Notes: generated from the letters alone by a model not told the origin. 53,128 bases of DNA from an uncultured Verrucomicrobiales bacterium (GCA_937934595.1 CALGZA010000066.1:1-53128); one strand, 5' to 3'; shown: positions 17,796-26,502, numbered from the stretch's first letter. Made by a program: numbers and translations.

Positions 17796-19490
17796 ATGTC
17801 CGATAAACTACACCCTAACGAAGCACTCAAAGAAAACAGTGATTTCCTCAGAGGAAACCTAGCTGAAGAATTTGCAGACACCTCAACAGGTGCCATCTCA
17901 GCAGACAACCAACAGCTAAGTAAATTCCACGGCATGTACCTACAAGATGACCGGGACGTCCGCGCTGACCGCCGCAAACGTAAACTAGATAAAGCATACA
18001 GCTTCCTCATCCGTGTCCGCATGCCCGGCGGAGTCATCAACCCAGAGCAATGGCTCAAAATGGACTACCTCGCTGACAACTACGCCAACGGAACACTCAA
18101 GCTCACAACCAGACAAGCATTCCAACTACACGGAGTCATCAAGTTTAACCTAGTACAAACCGTCCGCGAAATGCACGACGTCGCACTAGACTCCATCGCC
18201 GCCTGCGGAGACGTTAACAGAAACATCATGTGCAACCCTAACCCAGACCTCTCATCAGCACACGCAGAAACACTACAACTCGCAGACGAAATCAGCGCCC
18301 ACCTACTACCACAAACCGGCGCATACCACGAAATCTTCCTCGAAGGAGAAAAAGTCCTCAGCTCAGAACCAGAAGAAGAAAAAATCTACGGCAAAACATA
18401 CCTCCCTCGTAAATTCAAAATCGCCATCGCCATACCACCATCTAATGACGTAGACATCTACGCTCACTGCCTCTCATTTATAGCCATCATCGAAAACGAA
18501 AAAATCATCGGCTATAACGTCTCAGTCGGTGGCGGTATGGGAATGACTCACGGCGCAGAAGACACATTCCCTCGCCTAGCAGACATCATCGGATTCATCA
18601 CCCCAGAGCAAGCCGTTGACGTCGCAGAAAAAGTAGTCCTCGTCCAGCGTGACTTCGGAAACCGCCAAGACAGAAAACAATCACGCCTCAAATACACCGT
18701 AGAACGAATGGGCCCAGACGGCTTCACATCCAAACTAGAAGAATACCTAGGATACAAACTACAACCAGCTAAACCATTCGAGTTCACCACCAACGGAGAC
18801 CGCTTCGGCTGGTCAGAAAACTCCAACGGCAACCTCAACCTAAACCTATTCATACCAGGTGGACGCGTCATAGACACCACCCACTACCCCATGAAAACTG
18901 GACTCAGAGAAATAGCAAAAATCCATGAAGGAGAATTCAGACTCACTGCCAACCAAAACCTAGTCCTTTCTAACATCTCCCCCTCCAAAAGAAAAGAAAT
19001 CGAACCACTACTAGAAAAATACGGCCTCACCACTGCCCTTGACTCATCAGCCATGAGGCTAAACTCTATCGCCTGTGTCGCACTCCCTACATGCGGATTA
19101 GCTCTAGCAGAAGCCGAGCGCTACCTCCCAGACCTCATCACAGACCTAGAAGAAATACTAGAAAACTGCGGCCTCAGACATGATGCCATAACCATCCGCA
19201 TGACAGGATGCCCAAATGGATGTGGCAGACCATTCATCGCAGAAATCGGATTCGTCGGCAGAAACCCCGGCAAATACAACGTATACCTAGGCGGCGGCTT
19301 CTTCGGCCAAAGACTAAACAAACTCTTCAAAGAATCAATACCAGGAGAAGAAATCAAACCCCTACTCACACCCATCATCCAGCACTACGCCAAAGAAAGA
19401 AACAACGGCGAACGCTTCGGTGACTTCGTCATCAGAACAGGATACGTTAAAGCAACTACAGCAGGAAATAACTTTCACACCCTAACATAA
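17796..19490 (+). CDS. cysI: Sulfite reductase hemoprotein beta subunit
   Basis: Siroheme/4Fe-4S enzyme reducing sulfite to sulfide with six electrons from CysJ. The cluster cysteines are C427 and C433 (CVALPTCGLA) and C472 and C476 (RMTGCPNGCGRP), with the same spacing as E. coli CysI. Other signatures are RLTTRQAFQLHGV-type sequence near residue 105, CGDVNRNIMCNPNP, and the late FVGRNPGKYNVYLGGGFFG. Its stop overlaps the cysH start by one base (TAATG). Length 564 aa, standard. Confidence 0.97.
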   Translation: MSDKLHPNEALKENSDFLRGNLAEEFADTSTGAISADNQQLSKFHGMYLQDDRDVRADRRKRKLDKAYSFLIRVRMPGGVINPEQWLKMDYLADNYANGTLKLTTRQAFQLHGVIKFNLVQTVREMHDVALDSIAACGDVNRNIMCNPNPDLSSAHAETLQLADEISAHLLPQTGAYHEIFLEGEKVLSSEPEEEKIYGKTYLPRKFKIAIAIPPSNDVDIYAHCLSFIAIIENEKIIGYNVSVGGGMGMTHGAEDTFPRLADIIGFITPEQAVDVAEKVVLVQRDFGNRQDRKQSRLKYTVERMGPDGFTSKLEEYLGYKLQPAKPFEFTTNGDRFGWSENSNGNLNLNLFIPGGRVIDTTHYPMKTGLREIAKIHEGEFRLTANQNLVLSNISPSKRKEIEPLLEKYGLTTALDSSAMRLNSIACVALPTCGLALAEAERYLPDLITDLEEILENCGLRHDAITIRMTGCPNGCGRPFIAEIGFVGRNPGKYNVYLGGGFFGQRLNKLFKESIPGEEIKPLLTPIIQHYAKERNNGERFGDFVIRTGYVKATTAGNNFHTLT

Positions 19491-20197
19491 TGTCCACAAC
19501 GTCTGATACTCTAATTGCTTTCGAAAAAATGAAAGCACCTCAGCGTATTCAATGGCTTCAGCAAGAATACGGAAAGCGGCTTGTCCTATCTACAAGCTTC
19601 GGACTTCAAGCCGCCGTCATGCTAGACCTAGTCTCTAAACACGCACCTGAAATCCCCATCATCTGGATAGACACAGGATACCTATTCCCAGAAACCTACC
19701 TATACGTCGAAGAGCTAAAGAATAGACTCAACCTCAACCTCAAAGAATACCATCCACTCATCTCTCCTGCCAGACAAGAAGCTATCCACGGCAAACTCTG
19801 GGAACAAGGTGAAAAAGGTAACACCAAATACGGGCTCATCAATAAAGTCGAACCCATGAACCGAGCACTCACCGAACTAAAAGCAGACGTCTGGATCAGC
19901 GGACTCAGACGCTCGCAATCAAGCACACGCCTCAAAAGACCATTCCTAGAACAACAAAAAAAAACCCTCAAGGTATACCCCATCCTAGACTGGACTCAAC
20001 CACAAGTCCAACAATACTTCCGTGACAACAACCTACCCAAACACCCACTCGAAGCCAAAGGCTACCAAACCATGGGTGACTGGCACAGCACCACACCCGT
20101 CGCAGATGGTGAATCACCAGAACACTCAAGACACGGCGGAAGCAAATACGAATGCGGCCTTCACCTAGACTCAGACGCACAAGACTTCCAAATATAA
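19490..20197 (+). CDS. cysH: Phosphoadenylyl-sulfate (PAPS) reductase
   Basis: Reduces PAPS to sulfite and PAP with thioredoxin. Motifs are VLSTSFGLQAAVMLDL, IDTGYLFPETY, INKVEPMNRAL, WISGLRRSQSSTR and the catalytic tail KYECGLH. The paired cysteines that bind 4Fe-4S in APS reductases are missing, so this is the E. coli-like PAPS type, consistent with cysC. Its ATG overlaps the cysI stop, so translation is coupled. It is the last gene of the operon; the Fur-family gene follows after 53 bases. Confidence 0.96.
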   Translation: MSTTSDTLIAFEKMKAPQRIQWLQQEYGKRLVLSTSFGLQAAVMLDLVSKHAPEIPIIWIDTGYLFPETYLYVEELKNRLNLNLKEYHPLISPARQEAIHGKLWEQGEKGNTKYGLINKVEPMNRALTELKADVWISGLRRSQSSTRLKRPFLEQQKKTLKVYPILDWTQPQVQQYFRDNNLPKHPLEAKGYQTMGDWHSTTPVADGESPEHSRHGGSKYECGLHLDSDAQDFQI

Positions 20198-20250
20198 AAC
20201 AAACATTCTCCCCTTGTCGGAAGACCATAAAAAGGTCAGTATAAAATAAG

Positions 20251-20691
20251 ATGCAGAACTTAAGTGTAAACACAGAGGAAATCCTCAAAAAATGTAAAGA
20301 CAGCGGACTCAGACGCACTAACGCCCTCCAAGTTCTCGTCCAGACTCTTCTTGAGACCAACTCCCCTATGACCCTCGCAGAGCTCACAGAACACGCCAGC
20401 CTCGCTGAACTATGTGACAGAGCTACCGTTTTCCGCCTCCTCCAGCGCCTCACAGATAAAGGCATAGTCAGAAGACTAGGACTCCACGAAAGAGCCGCAT
20501 ACTTCACTCTCCTTCTACCAGGTAGACACCAAGACTTCCTCATCTGTAAATCCTGCGGTGACATCAAACCCATCAAAGCTGCTTGCCCAGTTCATAACCT
20601 AGAAAAAGAAATCGCCAGCTCTACGGGATACACTAACCTCTACCACGAACTAGAATTCTTCGGAACCTGCCCACAATGCGCCACTGCATAA
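20251..20691 (+). CDS. Fur-family metal-responsive regulator
   Basis: A 146-aa transcription factor. The N-terminal winged helix shows GLRRTNALQVLVQTLL, then RATVFRLLQRLTDKGIVRRL. The C-terminal dimerisation domain has HQDFLICKSCGDI and the late FGTCPQCA, two CxxC pairs that make the structural Zn site. The sequence does not settle whether it senses iron, zinc or peroxide. It sits 53 bases after cysH; GACC...GGTC and a TATAAAAT-like run just before the ATG (about 20224-20246) hint at its own promoter. It may link iron supply to the iron-demanding sulfite reductase (inference). Confidence 0.88.
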   Translation: MQNLSVNTEEILKKCKDSGLRRTNALQVLVQTLLETNSPMTLAELTEHASLAELCDRATVFRLLQRLTDKGIVRRLGLHERAAYFTLLLPGRHQDFLICKSCGDIKPIKAACPVHNLEKEIASSTGYTNLYHELEFFGTCPQCATA

Positions 20692-20701
20692 CATCCCGCC
20701 A

Positions 20702-21598
20702 ATGAATGACGACCAGCTCATAGACAACTTCATTAAATTCCATCAGGTAGAAAAAAACTCATCTCCCAGAACACTCAGGAACTACTCACAAGCACTCTCA
20801 GCATTCCAACTCTTCCATGATAAAAAATTCCCCGGCTGGCTAAACTGCATCCCTGACGACTTCAGAGCATACCTTTTCCAATGCATGAAAGACGAAGTAT
20901 CACGCGCCACCATCCGCCTGCGCTTCTCCGCTCTCAGATCATTCTACAAATACCTAGTACACCGTCATGGACTAAACAAATCACCACTAAATGACATCCA
21001 GCTCCCAAAAGCAGAACGAAAACTTCCCGTCGTCTTAAACCAAAAACAAATCGTCGAACTCCTTGAAATCCCCCTCAACCTAGAACTTAACAAACGCGCA
21101 CCAAACTGGATGCCACTCCGTGACACCGCCATACTCGAACTCTTCTACTCAACAGGAATGCGCCTATCAGAACTAGCCAGCCTCGACGTAGCAGACATTG
21201 ACACCCCAAATGACTGCGTAAAAGTCCTCGGCAAAGGCAACAAAGAACGCATCATCCCCATCGGTTCATTCGCCATGAAAGCAGTCCAGAAATACCGCAC
21301 TCAAGCAGATCACCACCACGGACCACTTTTCATCTCTAAACTAAGAAAACGCCTCTCCACACGCTCCATCGGTAAACTACTTAAAAAATACCTAGCCGCC
21401 ACCACCATCCCATTCAACGTAACACCACATAAACTAAGACACTCATTCGCCACGCACCTCCTAGACAACGGTGCAGACCTCAGATCAGTCCAGTCACTCC
21501 TCGGACACGCATCACTATCCACCACACAAATCTATACACATGTCACCAAAGAAAGGCTCAAAGACGCCTATGATCAATCACACCCAAGGGCCAAATAA
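20702..21598 (+). CDS. Tyrosine recombinase XerC/XerD
   Basis: A 298-aa integrase-type recombinase for chromosome dimer resolution. The N-terminal SAM-like core-binding domain (residues about 1-90) is followed by the catalytic domain with Arg in STGMRLSELASLDVADID, HKLRHSFATHLL (H-x-x-R), LLGHASLS (His) and the nucleophile Tyr in TTQIYTHV. The size and intact catalytic set favour a housekeeping Xer protein over a phage integrase. I cannot separate XerC from XerD by eye. It starts only 10 bases after the Fur-family gene. Confidence 0.9.
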   Translation: MNDDQLIDNFIKFHQVEKNSSPRTLRNYSQALSAFQLFHDKKFPGWLNCIPDDFRAYLFQCMKDEVSRATIRLRFSALRSFYKYLVHRHGLNKSPLNDIQLPKAERKLPVVLNQKQIVELLEIPLNLELNKRAPNWMPLRDTAILELFYSTGMRLSELASLDVADIDTPNDCVKVLGKGNKERIIPIGSFAMKAVQKYRTQADHHHGPLFISKLRKRLSTRSIGKLLKKYLAATTIPFNVTPHKLRHSFATHLLDNGADLRSVQSLLGHASLSTTQIYTHVTKERLKDAYDQSHPRAK

Positions 21599-21613
21599 CC
21601 AAAAATAATAACC

Positions 21614-21637
21614 ATCACACAAACCTGCTAGTGTGAT
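21614..21637. terminator. Bidirectional terminator hairpin
   Basis: ATCACAC (21614-21620) and GTGTGAT (21631-21637) form a 7-bp stem with a 10-nt loop, placed between the convergent xer and mechanosensitive-channel genes. A T-rich stretch follows on the - strand; on the + strand the T-run is weak. Confidence 0.55.
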
Positions 21638-21657
21638 GATCAACAAAACCAAAATGA

Positions 21658-22515
21658 CTACTCAGCTGAACGCCCTCTAGTCGTCGTCCCCAGCAAATCA
21701 TCATTAGGAACCATGATGAAGCCTCCATCCTTAGTCATCAACTTAGTCGTTACAGGCCCCACACCAGAAACCCTGGCCTCTTCACCTTCGAAAATAATAA
21801 TCGTCCCCACCTTATAAACATCCCTAGCATATACACCAGAAACAATCTGCGTCGCCATCCTTTTCAAACCTAGCCCCAAACAAATCGCCAAGCCTAGCCC
21901 CAAAGAAGCCAATATAATCTTCACCGAAGCATTCAACAACTCAGTCTCTATCTCCAGCTGGCTAAGAGCCACAGTTAGCACCAATATGAAAACAAAACCA
22001 AACAAGATATTAGCCAGCGCCTTCGCATAATCCAAACCTAAGTTATCAAGCGCCCTATACACAACTCCCTGCACCATATCTGCCACCATAAACCCTACCA
22101 ACATGATAATAGTTGCTATCAGAACCTTCGGTAAAAAAGTGAAAATCTGCTCAATGATGTTAGAGATATCCTCTACTCCCATCAACTTAGCAGCACTCTT
22201 GAAAATAAATAACATCACAACCCAAAACAATATCTTAGCTATCAGCTGACTAATACCATCTTTAACACCTATTTTCTGCAGCACTGAACCTATACCCACC
22301 TTATCCATTACCCCATCAAACTTAATACCCTTAAGAAATTTACCTACAAACTTCTTAAGTATCACAGCAACTATAAAACCCACTATTACTACCACCAGAC
22401 CACTGGCTATATCAGGTATACCAGAGATAATGTCATCCAGCATATCTCCAAAAGTTACCATCAGTTTGCTTAAAAATGACTCAAAATTGGCTAAAGTAAT
22501 CGTGCTTATATTCAT
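21658..22515 (-). CDS. Mechanosensitive channel (TM-helix/MscS-like)
   Basis: A 285-aa membrane protein. Long spans are seen at about residues 38-55 (GLVVVIVGFIVAVILKKF), 90-110, 130-155 and 170-215. Two 'conserved TM helix' repeats are recognisable (LVVVIVGFIVAVILKKF and LIATIIMLVGFMVADMVQG), each leading into an amphipathic Gly-rich segment. The C-terminus carries a small MscS-type beta domain (YKVGTIIIFEGEEARVSGVG ... GGFIMVPNDDLLGTTT). It resembles the CmpX/YnaI-like channels. Upstream on the same strand are an 83-aa protein and an ECF sigma factor, suggesting envelope-stress control. Confidence 0.85.
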   Translation of the reverse strand: MNISTITLANFESFLSKLMVTFGDMLDDIISGIPDIASGLVVVIVGFIVAVILKKFVGKFLKGIKFDGVMDKVGIGSVLQKIGVKDGISQLIAKILFWVVMLFIFKSAAKLMGVEDISNIIEQIFTFLPKVLIATIIMLVGFMVADMVQGVVYRALDNLGLDYAKALANILFGFVFILVLTVALSQLEIETELLNASVKIILASLGLGLAICLGLGLKRMATQIVSGVYARDVYKVGTIIIFEGEEARVSGVGPVTTKLMTKDGGFIMVPNDDLLGTTTRGRSAE

Positions 22516-22530
22516 AGTGTTTATTAAAAT

Positions 22531-22782
22531 TTATGCTTTGTAGTTTATATCTTTGTCCCCTATCACGCATCCAAATGTCGCTCCTACCAGACCATGGATA
22601 GCGGTCCCAAAACTCATGAATACAAAAGTCGTCGTATCCTTTGTTATATTCTCAAACATCGCGCGATCCGCAATCCGCTCAATACGCTCATAATTTATCT
22701 GACGCTCAACATGCCAGCCTGCTTTTTGGAAGAGATCATTGATTTTCGCCTCTTCAACTTGATATGTTTGGTCATTAATCAT
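22531..22782 (-). CDS. Small protein between sigma factor and channel, 83 aa
   Basis: I do not recognise it. It has an acidic/aromatic N-terminus (MINDQTYQVEEAKINDLF), a charged middle (NYERIERIADRAM) and a moderately hydrophobic C-terminal part (FVFMSFGTAIHGLVGATFG), which could be one membrane helix. It overlaps the sigma gene by 8 bases and precedes the channel gene by 15 bases, so it is surely in the same transcript. Position and size would suit an anti-sigma-like partner, but no zinc-binding anti-sigma motif (H-x3-C-x2-C) is present. Confidence 0.65.
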   Translation of the reverse strand: MINDQTYQVEEAKINDLFQKAGWHVERQINYERIERIADRAMFENITKDTTTFVFMSFGTAIHGLVGATFGCVIGDKDINYKA

Positions 22783-23380
22783 TAGTCTCTTTTGCGTAAA
22801 GTGTTTTAAACGAATCTAGCGCCCGGTATAACCTCATCTTAGCCGCAGATAACCCTATATCCATTACTTCTGAAATCTCCTGAATAGTCATCCCAGTAGT
22901 AAACTTCATAACAAGAATCTCGCGCTCCTTCTCCTTCATCTTGTTCATAGCACTCTCTACCTGCTCAGCTACCAATGAAGACTCAGGCTCCTCTACATGT
23001 CCCGCCTCCAGATCACCTACTTGCTTCTGATAAGCCTCCCTACCCTCTCGCTTCCTAGCCAGCTTAGATATTCGGTTTCGGCAATAATTTTGAACTATCT
23101 TATACAACCAGGTCTTAAATGCAGAACGACCTTCAAACTGATGGATCTTATGAAAAACCTGAATCATAGCATCCTGAGCCACCTCCTCTGCATCCTGTGA
23201 AGAACCTATATACTTAGCACAAGTATTGTATACTAACCCCTCATAACGCCTCAAAAGCTCACGGTAAGCAGTAAGATCAGAGGGTAACTCATCTTTACAC
23301 ATAGCCACTATCTCAGAATCAGATAACTCCTCTAATCCCTCGATGCGTCTTGATGCTAATCTTCTCAGTGCTTCAACCAT
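22775..23380 (-). CDS. ECF RNA polymerase sigma factor
   Basis: A 201-aa sigma-70 family ECF factor. The N-terminal tail is about 35 residues long. Region 2 runs through LLRRYEGLVYNTCAKYIGSS, QDAEEVAQDAMIQVFHKI and SAFKTWLYKIVQNYCRNR. A charged linker follows, then region 4 (MKEKEREILVMKFTTGMTIQEISEVM ... SAAKMRLYRALDSF). It heads a three-gene operon with an 83-aa protein and a mechanosensitive channel, divergent from trmL. A canonical ECF auto-promoter cannot be assigned by eye in the 135-base upstream gap. Confidence 0.93.
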   Translation of the reverse strand: MVEALRRLASRRIEGLEELSDSEIVAMCKDELPSDLTAYRELLRRYEGLVYNTCAKYIGSSQDAEEVAQDAMIQVFHKIHQFEGRSAFKTWLYKIVQNYCRNRISKLARKREGREAYQKQVGDLEAGHVEEPESSLVAEQVESAMNKMKEKEREILVMKFTTGMTIQEISEVMDIGLSAAKMRLYRALDSFKTLYAKETND

Positions 23381-23515
23381 ACCAATATCTTAATACAAAA
23401 GCTCGAGCGCCTTCGTAATTCAACCATGAGTCAAAATAAACAAATATGCAAAAAAAATCTACCTAACGACCATTTTACTTTGTAATTCATTAACAGAAAT
23501 TTTACCCTGCATCCC

Positions 23516-23968
23516 ATGTTCAACATCGTAATGGTTAACCCTGAAATACCACACAACACAGGAGCAGCAGGCAGATTAGCCCTCGCCACAGGCGCTACAC
23601 TTCACCTCATAGAACCACTTGGATTTGAAATTGATGACAGAGCAGTAAAACGAGCAGGACTAGACTACTGGAAAGACGTCCCGCTCAAAACATGGAAATC
23701 ATGGGAAGATTTTGAAACCAACCTAGATAAAGAAGCCAGACTCTTTATGCTCACTACAAAATCCTCCCATCCTTATTGGGACAAAAAATTCAAACCCAAT
23801 GACTACCTCGTATTCGGCAAAGAAACAAAAGGTCTAGGTGACAACCTCATCAAAAAATACCAAGAAAACGCCATCACCATACCCATGACCTCTGGAAACA
23901 CTCGCAGCCTCAACCTAGCCACCAGTATCGGAATCGTCCTCTACGAAGCGGTCAGACAAAACAACTAA
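23516..23968 (+). CDS. trmL: tRNA (cytidine(34)-2'-O)-methyltransferase
   Basis: A SPOUT-class methyltransferase acting on wobble base 34 of tRNA-Leu. Diagnostic parts are the start MFNIVMVNPEIPHNTGAAGR, LIEPLGFEIDDRAVKRAGLD, and the knot region VFGKETKGLGDNLI and PMTSGNTRSLNLATSIGIVL. The length of 150 aa matches TrmL, which lacks the extra N-terminal domain of other SpoU enzymes. It is monocistronic, divergent from the ECF sigma gene. Confidence 0.94.
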   Translation: MFNIVMVNPEIPHNTGAAGRLALATGATLHLIEPLGFEIDDRAVKRAGLDYWKDVPLKTWKSWEDFETNLDKEARLFMLTTKSSHPYWDKKFKPNDYLVFGKETKGLGDNLIKKYQENAITIPMTSGNTRSLNLATSIGIVLYEAVRQNN

Positions 23969-24041
23969 CCCACAACCAAAACCTCAAACCAAAAAAACTC
24001 CTCGCCTAGTAAGAATTACCAGACTAATTTATAACTCAATT

Positions 24042-24191
24042 ATGAAAATATACCGCCTCACTGCCATCGCCATCCTCTGCTCACTTCTACAGTCTTGTAA
24101 TGCACCCATAGTCAACAAGGCACTCGGAGCCCCCGCAAGCATCATCAACAAAGTAGCTGGACCCATCATCGGACCACTACTAGGACGCTAA
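24042..24191 (+). CDS. Small predicted lipoprotein, 49 aa
   Basis: A short + strand gene reading MKIYRLTAIAILCSLL then QSCNAPIVNK, i.e. a basic n-region, a hydrophobic core and a lipobox ending LQSC with Cys at residue 19. The mature part is only about 30 residues, rich in Pro/Ile/Gly and ending GPIIGPLLGR. Codon use (ATC, CTC, GCC) matches + strand neighbours. Its stop overlaps the last bases of the convergent gene 24188-24943. No homologue comes to mind; some small entericidin-like lipoproteins have a similar build. Confidence 0.6.
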   Translation: MKIYRLTAIAILCSLLQSCNAPIVNKALGAPASIINKVAGPIIGPLLGR

Positions 24192-24943
24192 TCCCGCATC
24201 ACCTCTAGTAACCTCTCCCTCAGCTGTCTTGCTGCCTGCATAGACAGCTCAACCTGTCCTGAAGTAATTTGGTCGCTCACAGACTTGTGCGGATAAGCCA
24301 ATGCAGGATGCTGAAGCACAGCTCCATCCTCGCGCCAAGAAAGCGCATCATTAACCGTAAAATCACCCCCTGCCCTGATGATCGTCACAGAATCCAGTTT
24401 CTCCTTCTTGCGTCGTAAATCCCTCTCATCCCCATCATAACCCATCGGAAGAAAAACAAACCTCAAAGTATGACCAAAATTCTTCTCACCCGCTACACTC
24501 TGAATAACAGCAGTCGGAATAGCAATCAAAGAAGATAAAGCCACCTGATTCAACTCATTCAGCTCCACTACCACCACCGTTAACCTCCCCTCATCATCTC
24601 CCTTTATATCATAATAACCTAAATTCCCCTCACCACTTAGCGTTGGAATTTTAGTAAGATAGTTATTTATACCCAAAGTACTAGAAATGTGCTGCAAATA
24701 ATAATCCCCCCTCTTGCCCCGTGAAGCAAAAACCTTTTCCATATCATCCTGAAAACTCTCCTCGTTCAGCACCTGAGAGACCCTATATTGATCCAAATTA
24801 AACTTATCCGCCTCTCTTTTCCTAAAGTTAATATTACTAGCCACCACACCCACTGCCAAACCTATAGGAATAAGCATCAGTAGCCACATAAACTTCTTCG
24901 CGCTCTTAGAATCCGCCAGATCCTGCTTAGTATCATCTTCCAT
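24188..24943 (-). CDS. Membrane-anchored protein, possible degenerate M28 fold
   Basis: A 251-aa protein with a short cytoplasmic charged N-terminus, one membrane span at about residues 18-35 (FMWLLMLIPIGLAVGVVAS) and a periplasmic domain. Parts of the domain (FASRGKRGDYYLQHISSTLG, TVVVVELNELNQVALSSLIA, LRFVFLPMGYDGDERD) run parallel to M28 aminopeptidases. However, the zinc-binding His/Asp/Glu set cannot be found, so a non-catalytic relative is possible. It starts 10 bases downstream of lpxB and is likely the last gene of the tgt-yajC-lpxB operon. The family call is weak. Confidence 0.6.
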   Translation of the reverse strand: MEDDTKQDLADSKSAKKFMWLLMLIPIGLAVGVVASNINFRKREADKFNLDQYRVSQVLNEESFQDDMEKVFASRGKRGDYYLQHISSTLGINNYLTKIPTLSGEGNLGYYDIKGDDEGRLTVVVVELNELNQVALSSLIAIPTAVIQSVAGEKNFGHTLRFVFLPMGYDGDERDLRRKKEKLDSVTIIRAGGDFTVNDALSWREDGAVLQHPALAYPHKSVSDQITSGQVELSMQAARQLRERLLEVMRD

Positions 24944-24953
24944 CTCTTTAAAA

Positions 24954-26099
24954 TTACCCTATCGTAGAAATAACCTCTTTCGCAGCCCTCATATGACACC
25001 CAGGCTCACCCAGCTGAGACACAGCCTCAGCCATCTCCCTCTGCACCTTTTCCGTATGATCACCATCCTTTATAAACTTCTCCAAAGCCTCCTTTATATG
25101 CAATGGATCAGCATCACCCTGGATAAACTCATCCACCACCGTCTTCCCAGCCAGTATGTTTACTAAACCTATATGATCTATCTTGACCAGCACCTTACCC
25201 AGCAAATAAGTAGGCAAGGCTATCTTATAAACCAAACAATAAGGCAAACCATACCAAGCCGCCTCCAAAGTAGCCGTCCCACTCGCTATCACACCACATC
25301 GCGCCTTCTGCATCAACTTATGATTGCCACCATCCTCCCTACTCGTAATCTTAACATAATCTCCCCTCAACTTCGCCTTCCCCATCAGCTTATGCATCAA
25401 CTCACCTAACTTCTCAGTAGCTGCAGGAGCCTCAAACCTCAAATTTTCATCCTCATTATGAAGCCTACGTGCAGCCTCCAGCATCACCGGAAACAACTTA
25501 GATATCTCTCGCTCCCTACTACCAGGAAACAAACCTATCAAATGAAGATCCCTCGCCACATCTATCTTATTCTCCTCTAATTCATCAACTATAGGATGAC
25601 CCACAAACGTCGTAGACAAACCTGAATCCTCATACAAAGGCTTCTCAAAAGGCAATATACACAACATCTTATCCAAAACAGCAGCCATCTTAGGAATCCT
25701 GCCCTTATTCCACGCCCATACCTGTGGACTCACATAATAAATGATCTTAATACCAGGCAGCGCCTCCCTCACTGCCCTAGCCATCCTAAGATTGTAACCA
25801 GGATAATCAATAAGCACCAATGCATCAGGCCTTATCTCCCTCAACTCTGCTAGCATCGAACGAAACTGCTTCTTAAACCAAGCATAATGCTTCAACACCT
25901 CAACCAGCCCCATCACCGCAGACTTCTCCACCCAGTCCCGCACTGACTCCCCCCCAGCTTCCCGCATCGCAGGGCCTCCAGCTCCGTAAAAGCTTACCCC
26001 TCCCTGACCAAGCTCAGACTCAATGGCGTGCATGAGCTCAGCTCCATGGGTATCCCCACTGACTTCGCCCGAGATCAGATAGATCTTCTTAGCACTCAT
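24954..26099 (-). CDS. lpxB: Lipid-A-disaccharide synthase
   Basis: A GT-B glycosyltransferase joining UDP-2,3-diacylglucosamine and lipid X to make the lipid A disaccharide. Signatures are IYLISGEVSGDTHGAELM, FYGAGGPAMREAGGE, AVMGLVEVLKHY, LIDYPGYNLRMAR, YYVSPQVWAWNKGRI, FEKPLYE, TFVGHPIVDEL, and LFPGSRERE with the late ASGTATLEAA. The length of 381 aa is standard. It shows the host builds lipopolysaccharide-type outer membrane. It lies 70 bases downstream of yajC. Confidence 0.96.
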   Translation of the reverse strand: MSAKKIYLISGEVSGDTHGAELMHAIESELGQGGVSFYGAGGPAMREAGGESVRDWVEKSAVMGLVEVLKHYAWFKKQFRSMLAELREIRPDALVLIDYPGYNLRMARAVREALPGIKIIYYVSPQVWAWNKGRIPKMAAVLDKMLCILPFEKPLYEDSGLSTTFVGHPIVDELEENKIDVARDLHLIGLFPGSREREISKLFPVMLEAARRLHNEDENLRFEAPAATEKLGELMHKLMGKAKLRGDYVKITSREDGGNHKLMQKARCGVIASGTATLEAAWYGLPYCLVYKIALPTYLLGKVLVKIDHIGLVNILAGKTVVDEFIQGDADPLHIKEALEKFIKDGDHTEKVQREMAEAVSQLGEPGCHMRAAKEVISTIG

Positions 26100-26169
26100 T
26101 AATTTGATTTAAAGCATTTCTTCTAAAAGCTCAACGCAATTATTCCTATAATAAGATAAGCTACACCCA

Positions 26170-26499
26170 CTACTTGTCAGTTTTCTCATCCTTACCACCC
26201 TCTGCATCCTTTGTAAGAACACTCGCAATAGCACTTTTATCATACTTCACAAAATTCCCCTCAGATATCCTCAATGACACAGTCGTATCACTTATCGAAT
26301 TAACAGTAGCATGCATACCTCCTATAGTAACAACATTGTCACCCTTCTTTAAATTAGCCTGACGCTCTCTTAGCGCCTTAGCACGCTTCTGCTGCGGACG
26401 TATCATCACCACCCACATGATGACAAAAAGTAATGCAAAAAATAAGATTTGCGGCAAAGGATTATTCGGACTATTCGCTATGATTTCAAATGTGTTCAT
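26170..26499 (-). CDS. yajC: Preprotein translocase subunit YajC
   Basis: A 109-aa single-span inner-membrane protein of the SecDF-YajC complex. The span at about residues 17-36 (ILFFALLFVIMWVVMIRPQQ) ends in the family hallmark RPQQKRAK. The small soluble domain has KKGDNVVTIGGMHATVNSIS and TVSLRISEGNFVKYDKSAIA. It follows tgt by 3 bases; the tgt-yajC pairing is widespread in bacteria. secD/secF are not in the window. The C-terminus is a charged tail. Confidence 0.95.
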   Translation of the reverse strand: MNTFEIIANSPNNPLPQILFFALLFVIMWVVMIRPQQKRAKALRERQANLKKGDNVVTIGGMHATVNSISDTTVSLRISEGNFVKYDKSAIASVLTKDAEGGKDEKTDK

Positions 26500-26502
26500 T
26501 GT

